Source: Paroedura picta (taxonomy: Eukaryota > Chordata > Lepidosauria > Squamata > Gekkonidae). From it: a stretch of 64,000 bases of DNA. The first letter of the stretch is position 1, and each line of letters opens with the position of its first letter. Below, in pieces: positions 1 to 9,339 of this stretch. Location of the stretch: contig NC_135371.1 of assembly GCF_049243985.1 (NCBI RefSeq), positions 4,179,501 to 4,243,500 of the forward strand. The letters run 5' to 3'. The translations under genes and the position numbers were made by a program. The notes below the pieces were generated by a model. That model ran no database searches and had not been told where the DNA came from. It saw only the letters and a list, made by a program, of their open reading frames with translations.

Positions 1-66
1 GCTGTTGAATCAACTGAATGGCGCTGCCAGTTTTCATTCGTTTCAAAGGCATTTTGCCATCTTCAG

Positions 67-442
67 CAGAGGTCCCCAACCTCAGGCCTCCTGGCTGCAT
101 GCAGCCCCCGACCTCCTCCTGTGCAGCCGTTGAGCTGAACATTGAGTTGAACATTGTGCAGCCGTTGAGTTGCCTTGGCTAACATAAAACAGCCACAAAA
201 ACCACAGTGACTAGGGACGCATGTGTAGCTACATGAAAGGATTCCACAGTAAAATATTGTTCCAAAATGGATTGCATTAAAGTTAACATCTCTTCATTTG
301 CCTTTGAATGTTTACTTTTGATCTACGTTTAGGTATTCATGTAGGCTAACTATTTTGTTACATTTTGGTTTAAGATGTGGTCCTCTTTGGACACTGGGCA
401 AAGTAATCCAGCGCTCATATGCCAAACGTTTGGGGACCGCTG
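67..442. mobile_element. Nonautonomous hAT element, copy 1
   Basis: The left end begins CAGAGGTCCCCAACC and the right end finishes in the near-complementary TTTGGGGACCGCTG, the terminal pattern of hAT elements. A second copy of the same family lies at 11554-11816. The 8-bp flanks (ATCTTCAG and ATACTGAC) agree poorly, so the target duplication is eroded or I misplaced an end. Bases 1-66 match the intron just upstream of SCAN exons elsewhere in the window (about 8620-8690). Confidence 0.6.
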
Positions 443-655
443 ATACTGACTCTCATTCGCTGTCCCCGGCCTCAACCAAAAACCTGGCGGAAGAGCTCCG
501 TCTTGCAGGCCCTGCGGAAAGCTGGTAAATCCCGCAGGGCCCGCAGCTCACCTGGGAGCTCGTTCCACCAGGTAGGGGCCAGGACCGAAAAGGCCCTGGA
601 CCTGGTCGCTTCTCTAGGGCCAGGAACAACCAGCAATTGGCAACAAGTGCAGCTG
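443..655 (-). mobile_element. L2 LINE fragment, reverse-transcriptase ORF C-terminus
   Basis: Read on the minus strand this encodes the L2 tail pattern APTWWNELP followed by FRRACKTELFRQ. The same signature recurs at 8.3, 27.0 and 48.2 kb. The fragment sits where gene 1 should have its SCAN exon. Confidence 0.65.
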
Positions 656-905
656 CCTCAACACAGGCTGGAGCAGTTGAGGGGGTTTCCTTCCATGCAA
701 CGACCCTCTCCTAAGGCTTCCCTGCCAGATATTTCCACCTCTGGATTATTGCCACTAGGCTGGGAAGAAAGCAGAACCCTGATTCTTGCCACTGGGGTTG
801 TTCTGCTGGTCAATGGAGGACTGAGGAGTCCCAGAGTGGAGCAGGATCCATCCCCTCAGCCTGTTCCACTTCTTCTCTCACCCGTCTCTCTTGCTGCTCT
901 TTCAG
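656..905 (+). other. Post-SCAN intron of gene 1 with a remnant of a lost SCAN exon end
   Basis: From about 670 this is nearly identical to 12876-13104, the intron after the gene 2 SCAN exon. The first 15-20 bases resemble the last bases of that exon, but the donor reads TTGAGG where gene 2 has GTGAGG. The SCAN exon itself is absent, replaced by hAT and L2 sequence. Confidence 0.6.
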
Positions 906-1020
906 ATGTGGGGACCATCCCTGGAGATGGAAGGGAATTTCTCTGAGGCAGGAGGAGCTCCTTCAGAGGACTGGCAGAGGACGCCGGCTCAGGAGGGTGC
1001 CCAAGAGGCCCTCTCCCCTG
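906..1020 (+). CDS. Gene 1, acidic exon following SCAN (115 bp)
   Basis: The acceptor CTTTCAG precedes ATGTGGGGACC and the donor G|GTAAGG follows 1020. The exon is 115 bp, phase 0 in and phase 1 out, and encodes [10 protein letters not shown] and on through a Glu/Pro-rich linker. The same exon occurs at 13105 and 45990, and broken at 21115. With the SCAN exon lost, the ATG at the exon start is the most plausible initiation codon, though a start in exons left of the window is possible. Confidence 0.75.
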
Positions 1021-1597
1021 GTAAGGGTGACTGCTGCCCAGATGGGGGTTGGGCACATGGTGAAATTGAGCACAGGGTGGTAGTTCAGGTCAGAGAATAA
1101 AAGGAGATAATTCCGGAGGAGATACAAAGGACACTTGTGGCACTCATTGCTAGCAGATGTCCTGATGGCCACTCAGTATAGAAATGGGTTAGACAGATTC
1201 AGGGAGGGCAACTCCATTCTTATTCACATTCATGGAAATGTCATTTATATCTCTCCTATATATATATAACATCTTCTATACCTTCAAGGGACTCGTGGCA
1301 GTTCCTAATACACACACACAAAAAGAGCCCAATTAGAACAGAGCTATCTGCCATGGTGAATAAATGGAAACTCCACATTCTGGAGCAGTGTACCTGTGAA
1401 GACCAGTAGCTGCATAACATCATTTCCACACATTCCCCTTAACTGCCAGGACCTTGGAAATGGCCTTTAACATTGAGGGGGGGAGCTAGTGGGAGAAAGG
1501 GGTTTCTGTGCCTTCGATCGGATCCAGCTGGGATGCTGTCCTCTTTCTAGCTCTGGAGTCCACAGGGCACCTTCAGACTGTCTTCTCTCCCTTGCAG

Positions 1598-1668
1598 GCA
1601 GTGGAGAGATGCTGCTGAACCATCATCCTTGCAGAGGGGAAGAAACGGCTGCTGCACTTGCAGTCCAG
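1598..1668 (+). CDS. Gene 1, 71-bp exon before KRAB-A
   Basis: Bounded by CTTGCAG and G|GTAGGAG, this exon joins the preceding one in phase 1 and ends in phase 0. It encodes a short stretch with [10 protein letters not shown] and ends ALAVQ. Copies of the same size and phase lie at 14233, 22531 and, on the minus strand, 38854; a 68-bp version is at 46856. Its internal ATG is an alternative start for family members lacking upstream coding exons. Confidence 0.8.
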
Positions 1669-1751
1669 GTAGGAGAGAGGAGCAGGGGACAGCCTGGGGG
1701 CTCAGAGCTCTTGGCACGATCTCTGAGGAGGGAACCTCCCTTTTCTTTCAG

Positions 1752-1878
1752 TCTCCCGTTTCCTTTGAGGAGGTGGTGGTGGATTTCTCGGAGGCGGAGT
1801 GGGCCCTGCTGGATCCAGGCCAAAGAGCTCTGTACAGGGAAGTCATGCTGGAGAACTGGGGGAGCGTGGTATTTCTCG
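1752..1878 (+). CDS. Gene 1, KRAB A-box exon
   Basis: This 127-bp exon has the size typical of KRAB-A exons. It encodes [17 protein letters not shown], then [17 protein letters not shown], and ends VVFLG. The conserved [21 protein letters not shown] positions of the A-box are kept; the usual DV pair reads EV/VV. KRAB-A acts in the nucleus as a repressor module, classically through TRIM28, but binding by this reptile form is not shown by sequence. No B-box exon is seen. The donor is G|GTAAGTA, phase 1. Confidence 0.9.
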
Positions 1879-2184
1879 GTAAGTATGCTTTGCTCCTTTT
1901 TCATATGAGAATGAAACTAGTACACAGTGATATTTTGTTTTGAGGCCCACCAGGTATATCCAGCCCAGCTGGGCAGCTCAGGTATGCCATGACAGCAGAA
2001 GCAGAATTCCACATGGCTGGGTGGGGCGAACCAGGCCTCCTGTCTGGCCCAGCGGTAACTGAGGCCTGTGTTGGGACCATGATCCATGGCAGGGAGGATG
2101 CCATTCCCTGAGGCCAAAGTGAGGACGAGGGGGCCAGATTCTAAGTTCTCAGTAGCCATGCCTTCTAACTGCCCCGCCCCCTGA

Positions 2185-2505
2185 GGAGGAGGAGAGCCAG
2201 CTTGGGGTAGTGGTCAAGAGTGCGGGTGTGATTCTATGGTCCCCACATGCAACCAGCTGGCTGACTTTGGACTTGCTAAAGGTAAAGGTAAAGGTATCCC
2301 CTGTGCAAGCACCGAGTCATGTCTGACCCTTGGGGTGACGCCCTCCAGCGTTTTCATGGCAGACTCAATACGGGGTGGTTTGCCAGTGCCTTCCCCAGTC
2401 ATGACCGTTTACCCCCCAGCAGCAAGCTGGACTTGGACTTGCTACAGCACTGATAAAGATGTTCTGACCGAGCAGTAATATAGAAAAGTGGCACATAAGA
2501 AGCCA
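2185..2505 (+). mobile_element. tRNA-derived SINE with CTT tail, split by a Sauria SINE
   Basis: Begins GAGCCAGCTTGGGGTAGTGG, with an A-box-like start and a degraded B-box region, and ends in the CTT microsatellite. The paralogous intron of gene 3 (about 23150-23300) has the same SINE without the inner insertion. Confidence 0.7.
2276..2433 (-). mobile_element. Truncated Sauria SINE nested in another SINE
   Basis: The BovB-like tail (AAAGGTAAAGGTATCC on this strand) is present and the tRNA head is missing. It is flanked by a direct repeat of about 12 bases, TTGGACTTGCTA, a target-site duplication. The gene 3 paralogue at about 23220 keeps the uninterrupted site, so this insertion followed the duplication. 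Confidence 0.85.
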
Positions 2506-2543
2506 TTCTTCTTCTTCTTCTTCTTCTTCTTCTTCTTCTTCTT

Positions 2544-2585
<42 letters not shown>

Positions 2586-2590
2586 ATACT
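2506..2590. repeat. CTT and CTA trinucleotide microsatellite
   Basis: About 13 TTC units run into about 14 CTA units, seeded by the SINE tail. A paralogous tract is at 23297-23360. Confidence 0.95.
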
Positions 2591-2743
2591 AATACTGTCA
2601 TCCACTGTGTCTGTGAACAGAAATGTATGGTTTCCACTTATACTGTCTGGGCTTCTGTCCTTTGATCCTGACCATGTATGTATTTTTGCTTCTTCCTCGA
2701 ATTTCTTTCCTTCCCAATCTAAGAACAATTTCTTTCTCTGCAG

Positions 2744-3801
2744 AAGAAGCCAGAAAATTCAGTCACAGTCAAAGAACCCACACAGGGGAGAAACTTTTTG
2801 AATGCTCAGATTGCGGAAACAAATTTAGTCGGAGGTACCATCTTCAGCAGCATCAAAGAATCCACACAGGGGAGAAGCCTTTTGAATGCTCGGAATGTGG
2901 AAAGAAATTCAGTCGGAGTGGCCTACTTCAGCGGCATCAAAGAATCCATACAGGAGAGAAACCTTTTGAATGCTCAGAGTGTCAAAATAAATTCAGACGC
3001 AGTAGCGAACTTAAGAAGCATCAAAGGATCCACACAGGTGAGAAGCCTTTTGAATGCTCAGAGTGTGGAAGGAAATTCAGATGCAAGAGTGATGTTCAGC
3101 AGCATCAAAGACTCCATGCAGCAGAGAAACGTTTTGAATGCTTAGAGTGTGGAAAGAAATTCAGTCAGAATAGCAGTCTTCACCGGCATCAAAAAATCCA
3201 CACAGGGGAGAAATCTTTTGAATGTTCAGAGTGTGGAAAGAAATTCAGTCAGATTGGTCACCTTCAGCTGCATCAAAGAATTCACACAGGTGAGAAACCC
3301 TTTGAATGCTCAGAGTGTGGGAAGAAATTCAGTCAAAATAGTAATCTTCGTGAGCATCAAAGAATCCACACAGGGGAGAAGCCTTTTGAATGCTCAGAGT
3401 GCGGAAAGAAATTTAGACGGCGTGACAATTTCAATACACATCAAAGAATCCACACAGGGGAGAAACCTTTTGAATGCTCAGAGTGCGGAAAGAAATTCAG
3501 TCACAATGGTAATCTTCGGGAACATCAAAAAATCCACACAGGGGAGAACCCTTTTGAATGCTCAGAGTGTGGAAAGAAATTTAGACGACATAACAATTTT
3601 AATACACATCAGAGAATCCACACAGGGGACAAGCCGTTTGAATGCTCAGAGTGTGGAAAGAAATTCAGATGGAAGAGTGATGTTCAGCAGCATCAAAGAC
3701 TCCACACAGGGGAGAAGCCTTTTGAATGCTTGGAGTGTGGAAAGAAATTCAGTCAATCTTCCCCAGCATCAAGGAATCCACACAGGGGAGAAACTTTTTG
3801 A
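2744..3801 (+). CDS. Gene 1, C2H2 zinc-finger exon, frame lost in finger 12
   Basis: The acceptor TCTCTGCAG opens an exon that completes the phase-1 codon left by KRAB-A and reads [17 protein letters not shown] before the first finger. Eleven complete C2H2 fingers follow, each C-x2-C-x12-H-x3-H with TGEKPFEC-type linkers. Finger 12 loses several bases after GGAAAGAAATTCAGTCA, shifting frame and ending the protein shortly after. From the ATG at 906 the predicted protein has 456 residues: acidic linker, KRAB-A, 11 fingers. Recognition positions are varied (for example DNFNTH in finger 8 and a close relative in finger 10), suggesting diversified DNA contacts. Expected role: nuclear DNA-binding repressor; it may be a decaying gene because the SCAN exon is also lost. 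Confidence 0.9.
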
Positions 3802-4102
3802 ATGCTCAGACTGTGGAAAGAGATTTAATCGCAGTGGCCATCAGCAGCAGCACCAGAGAATCCACACACAGGAGAAACCTTTTGAATGCTCAGAGTGTGG
3901 AAACAAATTTAGTCGGAGGTACCGTCTTCAGCGGCATCAAAGTATCCACACAGGGGAGAAGCCTTTTGAATGCTTGGAGTGTGGAAAGAAATTCAGTAAG
4001 AGTAACAGTCTTCTGCAGTATAAAAGAATCCACACAGGAAGAGGCTCTTGTTGCTGTGAGGATGTCTTCCCCCACTTGCGGTGTGCAATAGTGGCAGCTT
4101 GA
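3802..4102 (+). pseudogene. Out-of-frame remainder of the gene 1 finger array
   Basis: After the frame break, the second half of finger 12 and about three more finger modules can be read in another frame, ending at a stop at 4100-4102. Finger 14 is intact, while the last has Tyr in place of a zinc-binding His. The downstream text matches the end of the gene 2 finger exon, so this was the original C-terminus. Confidence 0.8.
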
Positions 4103-4367
4103 TTACCTTCACCGTTGAAAGGCAGGGAGATACCCCCTTCCCACCACCAGATTCCTGATGTTATCGTCCACCCCCCAGACTTGCTAACTACCTCCCTGCT
4201 TCTCCCCTCTCGCCTCCCAGATCCCGACCACCAGCTGCTTTATGCAGCCCCTGCCTGTGTCCTTGCAATGCCAAGCTGGTTGAAACCTATTGCTTGCCTG
4301 CTTTTCTTCCTCGGGGGGTAGGTGTGGGGGGAACTAGTTGCTAATAATAATTTTAAAATTTTAAATC

Positions 4368-4373
4368 AATAAA
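4368..4373 (+). other. Candidate polyadenylation signal AATAAA for gene 1
   Basis: A canonical hexamer about 270 bases past the ancestral stop codon. The equivalent region of gene 2 has AATAAA within an AAT-repeat at about 16648 and an AGTAAA variant nearby. Confidence 0.4.
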
Positions 4374-4534
4374 TCACGAGGGGAGTCTCCAGATTTTGCA
4401 TGGATAACCCAGTTGCTCCTGAACCGTAAGCACCAGGTAATCGAGGAGTGACTGAGAATGTAAGAAAAAGAGAAAGATTTTGGAAGGGGAGGAAGGAAAG
4501 CGAGCCAGTCTGGGTCGGGTTCAGCTGTCTAGAC

Positions 4535-4670
4535 CAGGGGTAGTCAACCTGTGGTCCTCCAGATGTTCATGGACTACAATTCCCATGAGCAATTCCCTGC
4601 GTTTGCTGGTAGGGGCTCATGGGGATTGTAGTCCATAAACATCTGGAGGACCACAGGTTGACTACCCATG
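4535..4670. mobile_element. hAT fold-back MITE 1
   Basis: Near-perfect inverted repeat starting CAGGGGTAGTC and ending GACTACCCATG, flanked by 8-bp duplications GTCTAGAC and GTCTAGAT. The paralogous site behind gene 2 (about 16812) lacks the element. Confidence 0.9.
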
Positions 4671-4679
4671 GTCTAGATC

Positions 4680-5480
4680 CCCTCTCCCCACCTTGACATG
4701 CTCAGGATTGAGGGGAGATGCTGCTTCCAGAGAGGACTGTATGGCCCACCGCAGAACAGTAATCCAAGAGGCAAGGCCACCTAGCAGGCAGGAATGCACC
4801 CCTCCTGCAACACTCCTGGGCCAGCAAGGACGTTTATGGATGAGGGGCCCCCCCCTTTCCCTCCCGCCGCAGGCCAATCACTGGCTATTTTGTGAGGGTG
4901 GGTTAGCATGACCATAAAGGTATCCCCTGTGCAAGCACCGAGTCATGTCTGACCCTTGGAGTGACGCCCTCCAGCGTTTTCATGGCAGACTCAATACAGG
5001 GTGGTTTGCCAGTGCCTTCCCCAGTCATTACCGTTTACCCCCCAGCAAGCTGGGTCCTCATTTTACCGACCTCGGAAGGATGGAAGGCTGAGTCAACCTT
5101 GAGCCGGCTGCTGGGATTGAACTCCCAGCCTCATGGGCAAAGCTTTCAGACGGCTGCCTTACCACTCTGCGCCACAAAAGGCTCATAGCATGACCATATG
5201 TGGATGGATTTGAAGGCTTCAAGTTTTCCTAAGCAGAAATGAACAGGTTGTTAGCCTCAAAGGGTGTCTGTTGTGGGGAGAGGAAAGGGAAGGTGCCTGG
5301 AAGCCACTTTGAGCCTCCTTCAGATAGACAAAAGCAGCATATAAGAACCAAGTCTTCTTCTCAAGGACCACTTGCCCCATTGCCCCCTGTCCCTCAGGGC
5401 TCCTTAAAGTGGGCGGTGTGAGAATCAGGAGGCCTCTCTGAGAAACAATAACCCTCTTCCTATTATGAGGGACATTCCTG
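4680..5480. other. 3' flank shared with gene 2 and with about 27.06-27.4 kb
   Basis: Apart from inserted elements this stretch aligns with 16820-17310 and in part with 27060-27390. It contains a Sauria SINE, a partial CTT-tail SINE (about 5250-5370) and no coding exon that I can support. Confidence 0.6.
4914..5186 (-). mobile_element. Sauria SINE
   Basis: Nearly full length on the minus strand: tRNA-like head with GCGCAGAGTGG A-box text at the right end and BovB-like tail at the left. It is flanked by TAGCATGACCATA; the empty site is seen at about 17040 and 27248. Confidence 0.88.
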
Positions 5481-6345
5481 GGGAGGCTGTGGTCCGGCCC
5501 TTATGGAAGAAACCATCCTTGGATCAGCAGGAACCAACCAGCCACCACCCTGTCTCACACTTAGTGTTTCTGGGGAAGTGGTGGACTGGGGGGCTGCAGA
5601 TCATAGAATCATAGAGTTGGAAGGGGCCATATAGTCCATCTAGTCCAACCCCCTGCTCAACACAGGGTCAGCCCAAATGACAACCTTTCAAATACTTAAG
5701 GAGGGCTATCATGTCCCCTCTCAACCTCCTTTTCTGCAGGCTGAACATTCCCAAGTCCCTCAACCTGTCTTCATAGGGCTTGGTCCCTTGGCCCCAGATC
5801 ATCTTCGTCGCTCTCCTCTGTACCCTTTCAATTTTATCGATGTCCTTCTTGAAGTGAGGCCTCCAGAACTGCACACAGTACTCCAGGTGTGGTCTGACCA
5901 GTGCCGTATACAATGGGACTATGACATCTTGTGATTTTGATGTGATGCACCTGTTGATACAGGCCAAAATGGCATTTGCCTTTTTTACCGCTGCATCACA
6001 CTGCCTGCTCATGTTTAGCTTACAATCCACAAGTACCCCAAGGTCTCGTTCACACACAGTGTTTCCTAGAAGCGTATCCCCCATCCAGTAGGCATGCTTT
6101 TCAGGTTTCTGACCCAGATGCAGAACTTATCAGTTAAAAGCATACCTAGACGAATGGGTTTGGGACCCACTCCAGCCTGCATGCTCACCTGACCAAAATA
6201 GTTCTGGTTGCTTTGATGAACTTCTAAGACAACTGGATCAGGTAGAGAGGTGCTCCTTGTGCTTCTAGATCTAACAGCTTCATTTGATCTAGTAGATCAT
6301 GAGTTTCTGACTCACCACCTTGCTGGGCCGAAGATCAGCTTTGCC
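5480..6345 (+). mobile_element. L2 LINE fragment, interrupted by a CR1
   Basis: The two sides (5480-5604 and about 6130-6345) align with the continuous L2 fragment at 17310-17690, including QLKAYL and the LLRQLDQ region of L2 reverse transcriptase. The CR1 piece sits between them. Confidence 0.65.
5605..6128 (-). mobile_element. CR1 LINE 3' fragment
   Basis: The left end has the CR1 3' terminal pattern (ATAGAATCATAGAGTTGGAA on this strand). On the minus strand it encodes a 138-residue piece of the reverse-transcriptase ORF close to that of the larger copy at 31.4 kb. It inserted into L2, since the gene 2 paralogue lacks it. Confidence 0.85.
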
Positions 6346-6439
6346 ACTGTTGGTTTCTTTTCTCCAAAGGTTGGGGCAGATGGTTGTTCTCAGTCTCACC
6401 TATAATTGCTTCTTTCCCTTTTTTAAATGTCAGAGGACA

Positions 6440-7110
6440 ACACTTGGCTGTGAAAAATATATATTACTCTCTGAATGTGTTCTGTACTGTGAATATATTT
6501 TTGATCACTGCGGAAGACTGTAGAGGCCGAAATGCATCTGGTTTCATGGGGTTCATCGGACAGACTCATCCCCTGGGGATGCTTGTAAATTGTCCAGTTT
6601 GATATTCAGACAGCCGATGTTTCTTGGTGTGGTGGTTAAGAGCAACAGCTTCTAATCTGGCGGGCCGGGTTTGAATCCCCGCTCCCCCACATGCAACCAG
6701 CTACGTGACCTTGGACTAACCATGGCACTAATAGAGCTGTTCTCACAGAGCAGTTCTGTCAGGGTTCTCTCGGCCTAAAAGGTGTCTGTGGTCAAGAGAG
6801 GAAAGGGTAGGAGACTGTAAGCTGCTTTGAGACTCCGAGAAAAGAGGCATAGAAGATCCAGCTCTTCTTCAGTGATATCGGGCCTCTCTCAGCCTCACCT
6901 CCCTCGCAGGGCGTCTGTTGCGGGGAGAGGAAAGGGAAGGCAACTGTAAGCCTCCTCCTGGAAGACAAAAGAGCTTATGAAAGCCAACTTCTTCATGTTA
7001 CAAATGTGCACACTATATCATAAAATACCAGTTATTTACTGCAGCTTGACCCTCTTTGACAAAAACTGGGTGGCTGGGTTGGTCTAAAGCAAGAGGACAA
7101 ACTCTGATTC
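6440..7110. repeat. Unclassified interspersed repeat split by SINE sequence
   Basis: The parts at about 6500-6610 and 7000-7110 resemble 39310-39540, where the same text is continuous (around GCACACTGTATAATAAATA). Two CTT-tail SINE pieces occupy about 6625-6990. I cannot name the family. Confidence 0.4.
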
Positions 7111-7269
7111 CAGGGCCCCCTTTCCGACCCTTCTGCGTGGAGCCTTCCCCGGGCATGGCAGAGAATCCCCCCCCCCGGCACTCCCAATAGGGGGGAGCGG
7201 GGAGGGGGACAGGCAACTGCGGGACCCTCCCCCCCCCCCGACCTGCGCCCCTCCTACCCACTCCCCCCA

Positions 7270-7601
7270 GCCCTTCCTCGCCGCTCAGACCGGACGGACT
7301 GCAGCCGGGCTTTCCCCGGCGACGGATCTTAAGGGGGCTGCTCGGGAGTAGGCGGGCACGGGGCGGCTGGAATGCGTCCGGGCGGGCCCTGGCCGAGGCG
7401 AGGAGCCCTTTCCTTTCCCTCCAGCCCCGAGAGGGTTAAGGCGACCGAGTCCGGGGCTAGAGAGGCCCGAGAGGGTTAAGGCGACCGAGTCCGGGGCTAG
7501 AGAGGCCCGAGAGGGTTAAGGGGACCGAGTCCGGGGCTAGAGAGGCGGGGAGGGCTGCAGGGGAAGGAGGAGCGGCCGGAGCCCGGGAGGTCTACTCGCA
7601 A
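7270..7601 (+). promoter_or_regulatory. GC-rich promoter and noncoding first exon of gene 2
   Basis: CpG-rich block without TATA text, shared almost word for word with 19.1-19.26 and 57.5-57.79 kb. It contains GAGAGGGTTAAGGCGACCG, GGGGCTAGAGAGGC and GGAGCCCGGGAGG, and ends at a donor, TCTACTCGCAA|GTAAGG, at 7601. Its conservation before each gene unit and the shared donor make it the likely transcription start region. Transcription start sites are not visible from sequence. Confidence 0.6.
7426..7545. repeat. 40-bp tandem repeat, three copies, in the promoter
   Basis: Units starting CCCGAGAGGGTTAAG begin at 7426, 7466 and 7506. The other promoter copies have one unit only. Confidence 0.92.
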
Positions 7602-7961
7602 GTAAGGCCGGGGGGGGGCTAATGGGGGTCGCAGTCTGGAGGGGGAGGGGTTGGATCCCGGTCCTTGCAGAGGCCAGGAGGGAGGGAGGGAAGGAGGGAG
7701 GGAGGGAGGGGGCAGAGAAAGGAGCCCCGCCGCCCCCGGAGGGAAGGACCTGCGTGCTGTTGGCCGCCCCACCAGCCCCGCATTTTGGCAAGAGCCCCCC
7801 TCCCCCTCCCGCCCCTCCCCTGGGGGTTCAGAGCATCCCCCCCCCGTTCACCCCAGCAGCCCCCTCCCCTGGAGAAGCCGCATTGACCAAGCGGTGGGGG
7901 GGGCTTTTGCAGCCACTAATATAACATTATTAACGATCTAATAATGCATATAATAATATAA

Positions 7962-8247
7962 AGGTAAAAGGTAAAGGTATCCCCTGTGCAAGCACCAAGT
8001 CATGTCTGACCCTTGGGGTGACGCCCTCTAGCGTTTTCATGGCAGACTGAATACGGGGTGGTTTGCCAGTGCCTTCCCCAGTCATTACCGTTTTACCCCC
8101 CAGCAAGCAAGCTGGGGACTCATTTTACCGACCTCGGAAGGATGGAAGGCTGAGTCAACCTTGAGCCGGCTGCTGGGATTGAACTCCCAGCCTCATGGGC
8201 AAAGCTTTCAGACAGCTGCCTTACCACTCTGCGCCACAAGAGGCTCT
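7962..8247 (-). mobile_element. Sauria SINE
   Basis: Full-length minus-strand copy, with the tail text AAAGGTAAAGGTATCC at the left and the tRNA-like head near 8240. It lies in an AATA-rich stretch of intron 1. Confidence 0.85.
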
Positions 8248-8279
8248 ATATAATGTATATAATAATATACAAGGACCTT

Positions 8280-8545
8280 AACCTGCTGCCCATCCTCAGT
8301 GACCTTTGACTCCGTGGGTCTAAATCCCAGGTGAACTGCTTATTTAAATTATTTGTAAAAAGCCCCTTCCGGACCTGGTGGGCTCAGCTGCCAGAGTACA
8401 TGAGGGCTCTGAGAGAACTGGCTCCGTTCCGCCATCCCTGCAAGGTGGAGCTGTTCCGCCGGGCATGTGGTTGAGGCCAGTACGGAAGGAAGTTCAGCAC
8501 ACCGCCCTGAGCCACATGGGATGGTGATATATAAAAAATAGATTT
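8280..8545 (+). mobile_element. L2 LINE 3' fragment
   Basis: Encodes the L2 ORF tail (RALRELAPFRHPCKVELFRR). Recognisable remnants lie at the same place in other units (about 11330 and 58810), so the insertion predates the duplications. Confidence 0.65.
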
Positions 8546-8837
8546 AATAATAAATAGTCATAGAGCATCTTATAGGCCTCCCCTACCAGTTTTGATCTCT
8601 CTCTTATATTCTGACTCTGCTGTCGAATCAACTGAATGGTGTTGCCAGTTTTCATTGGTTTTAAAGGCCTTTTATCATCTTCAGTTTGTTTGTGTGTCTG
8701 TGTGTGTGTGTGTTTGTGTGCGTTAAGAGATAGCCCTGTGGTGCTCCATGGCGCAGAGCGCAAATCCCTCAATAGTTTCCTCTGAGATTTGTTTTTTCCT
8801 GCTTTTTTGATATTTCCCTCTCCCTCTTAATGCCCAG

Positions 8838-9314
8838 GTCTAGAGGGGCCTCTTTCCACAGTCTGCGATGACCCAAGAAAAGGGGAAGATGAAGGAAGAG
8901 CAAGACCCAGAAGGACATGGAATTAGCAGGACAGCATGGAAAGGCCTCTGTCCCACCCAGGCAGGGGGTGGTGCTGAATCTTGGGAAAGAATTGGTCCAG
9001 AAATCCTGGCTCAGGAAACGATGACCAGAGATGTGCACAGCCGACACTTCCGGCAGCTCCGCTACCAGGAGGCCGAGGGGCCCCGAGAGGTTTGCAGCCA
9101 CCTCCATGGACTCTGCAGCCACTGGCTGAAGCCGGAGAGGCACAGCAAGCAGCAGATCCTGGACCTGGTGATCCTGGAGCAGTTCCTGGCTATTCTGCCC
9201 CGGGAGATGGAGAGCTGGGTCAGAGGATGCGGGCCAGAGGGCAGTTCCCAGGCGGTGGCCCTGGCCGAAGGCTTCCTCCTGAGTCAAGCAGAGGAGAAGA
9301 AGCAGGCAGAGCAG
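8838..9314 (+). CDS. Gene 2, first SCAN exon (SCAN1)
   Basis: The acceptor ATGCCCAG and donor GCAG|GTGAGG bound an exon with an ATG at 8868. It encodes 149 residues ending in phase 0: an acidic N-terminus with [10 protein letters not shown], then a SCAN domain (about residues 45-140) with [35 protein letters not shown] and [17 protein letters not shown] is an all-helical dimerisation domain. Downstream lies a duplicated piece of intron 1 instead of the usual acidic exon, so this exon can only be used by skipping or joining forward to 12399 or 13105. It is fully open with intact splice sites, so either an alternative first coding exon or part of a two-SCAN protein. Without splicing the frame stays open to 9566. 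Confidence 0.8.
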
Positions 9315-9339
9315 GTGAGGGGGTTTCTTTCCAGAGGGA

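Noticed and set aside
2365-2728. ORFs with poly-Arg, poly-Ser, poly-Glu or poly-Val
   Set aside because: Translations of trinucleotide microsatellites, as also at 23171 and 31172.
2798-4091. Long open frames in other registers over the fingers, with repeated text like [10 protein letters not shown]
   Set aside because: They are shadows of the 84-bp finger repeat: any frame without a stop in one unit stays open in all. Same for 15236-16381, 23596-25212, 33931-34932 and 50705-52276.
7497-7941. Pro/Gly/Arg-rich ORFs on both strands in promoter regions
   Set aside because: CpG-island composition keeps frames open; paralogous promoter copies do not conserve any of them.
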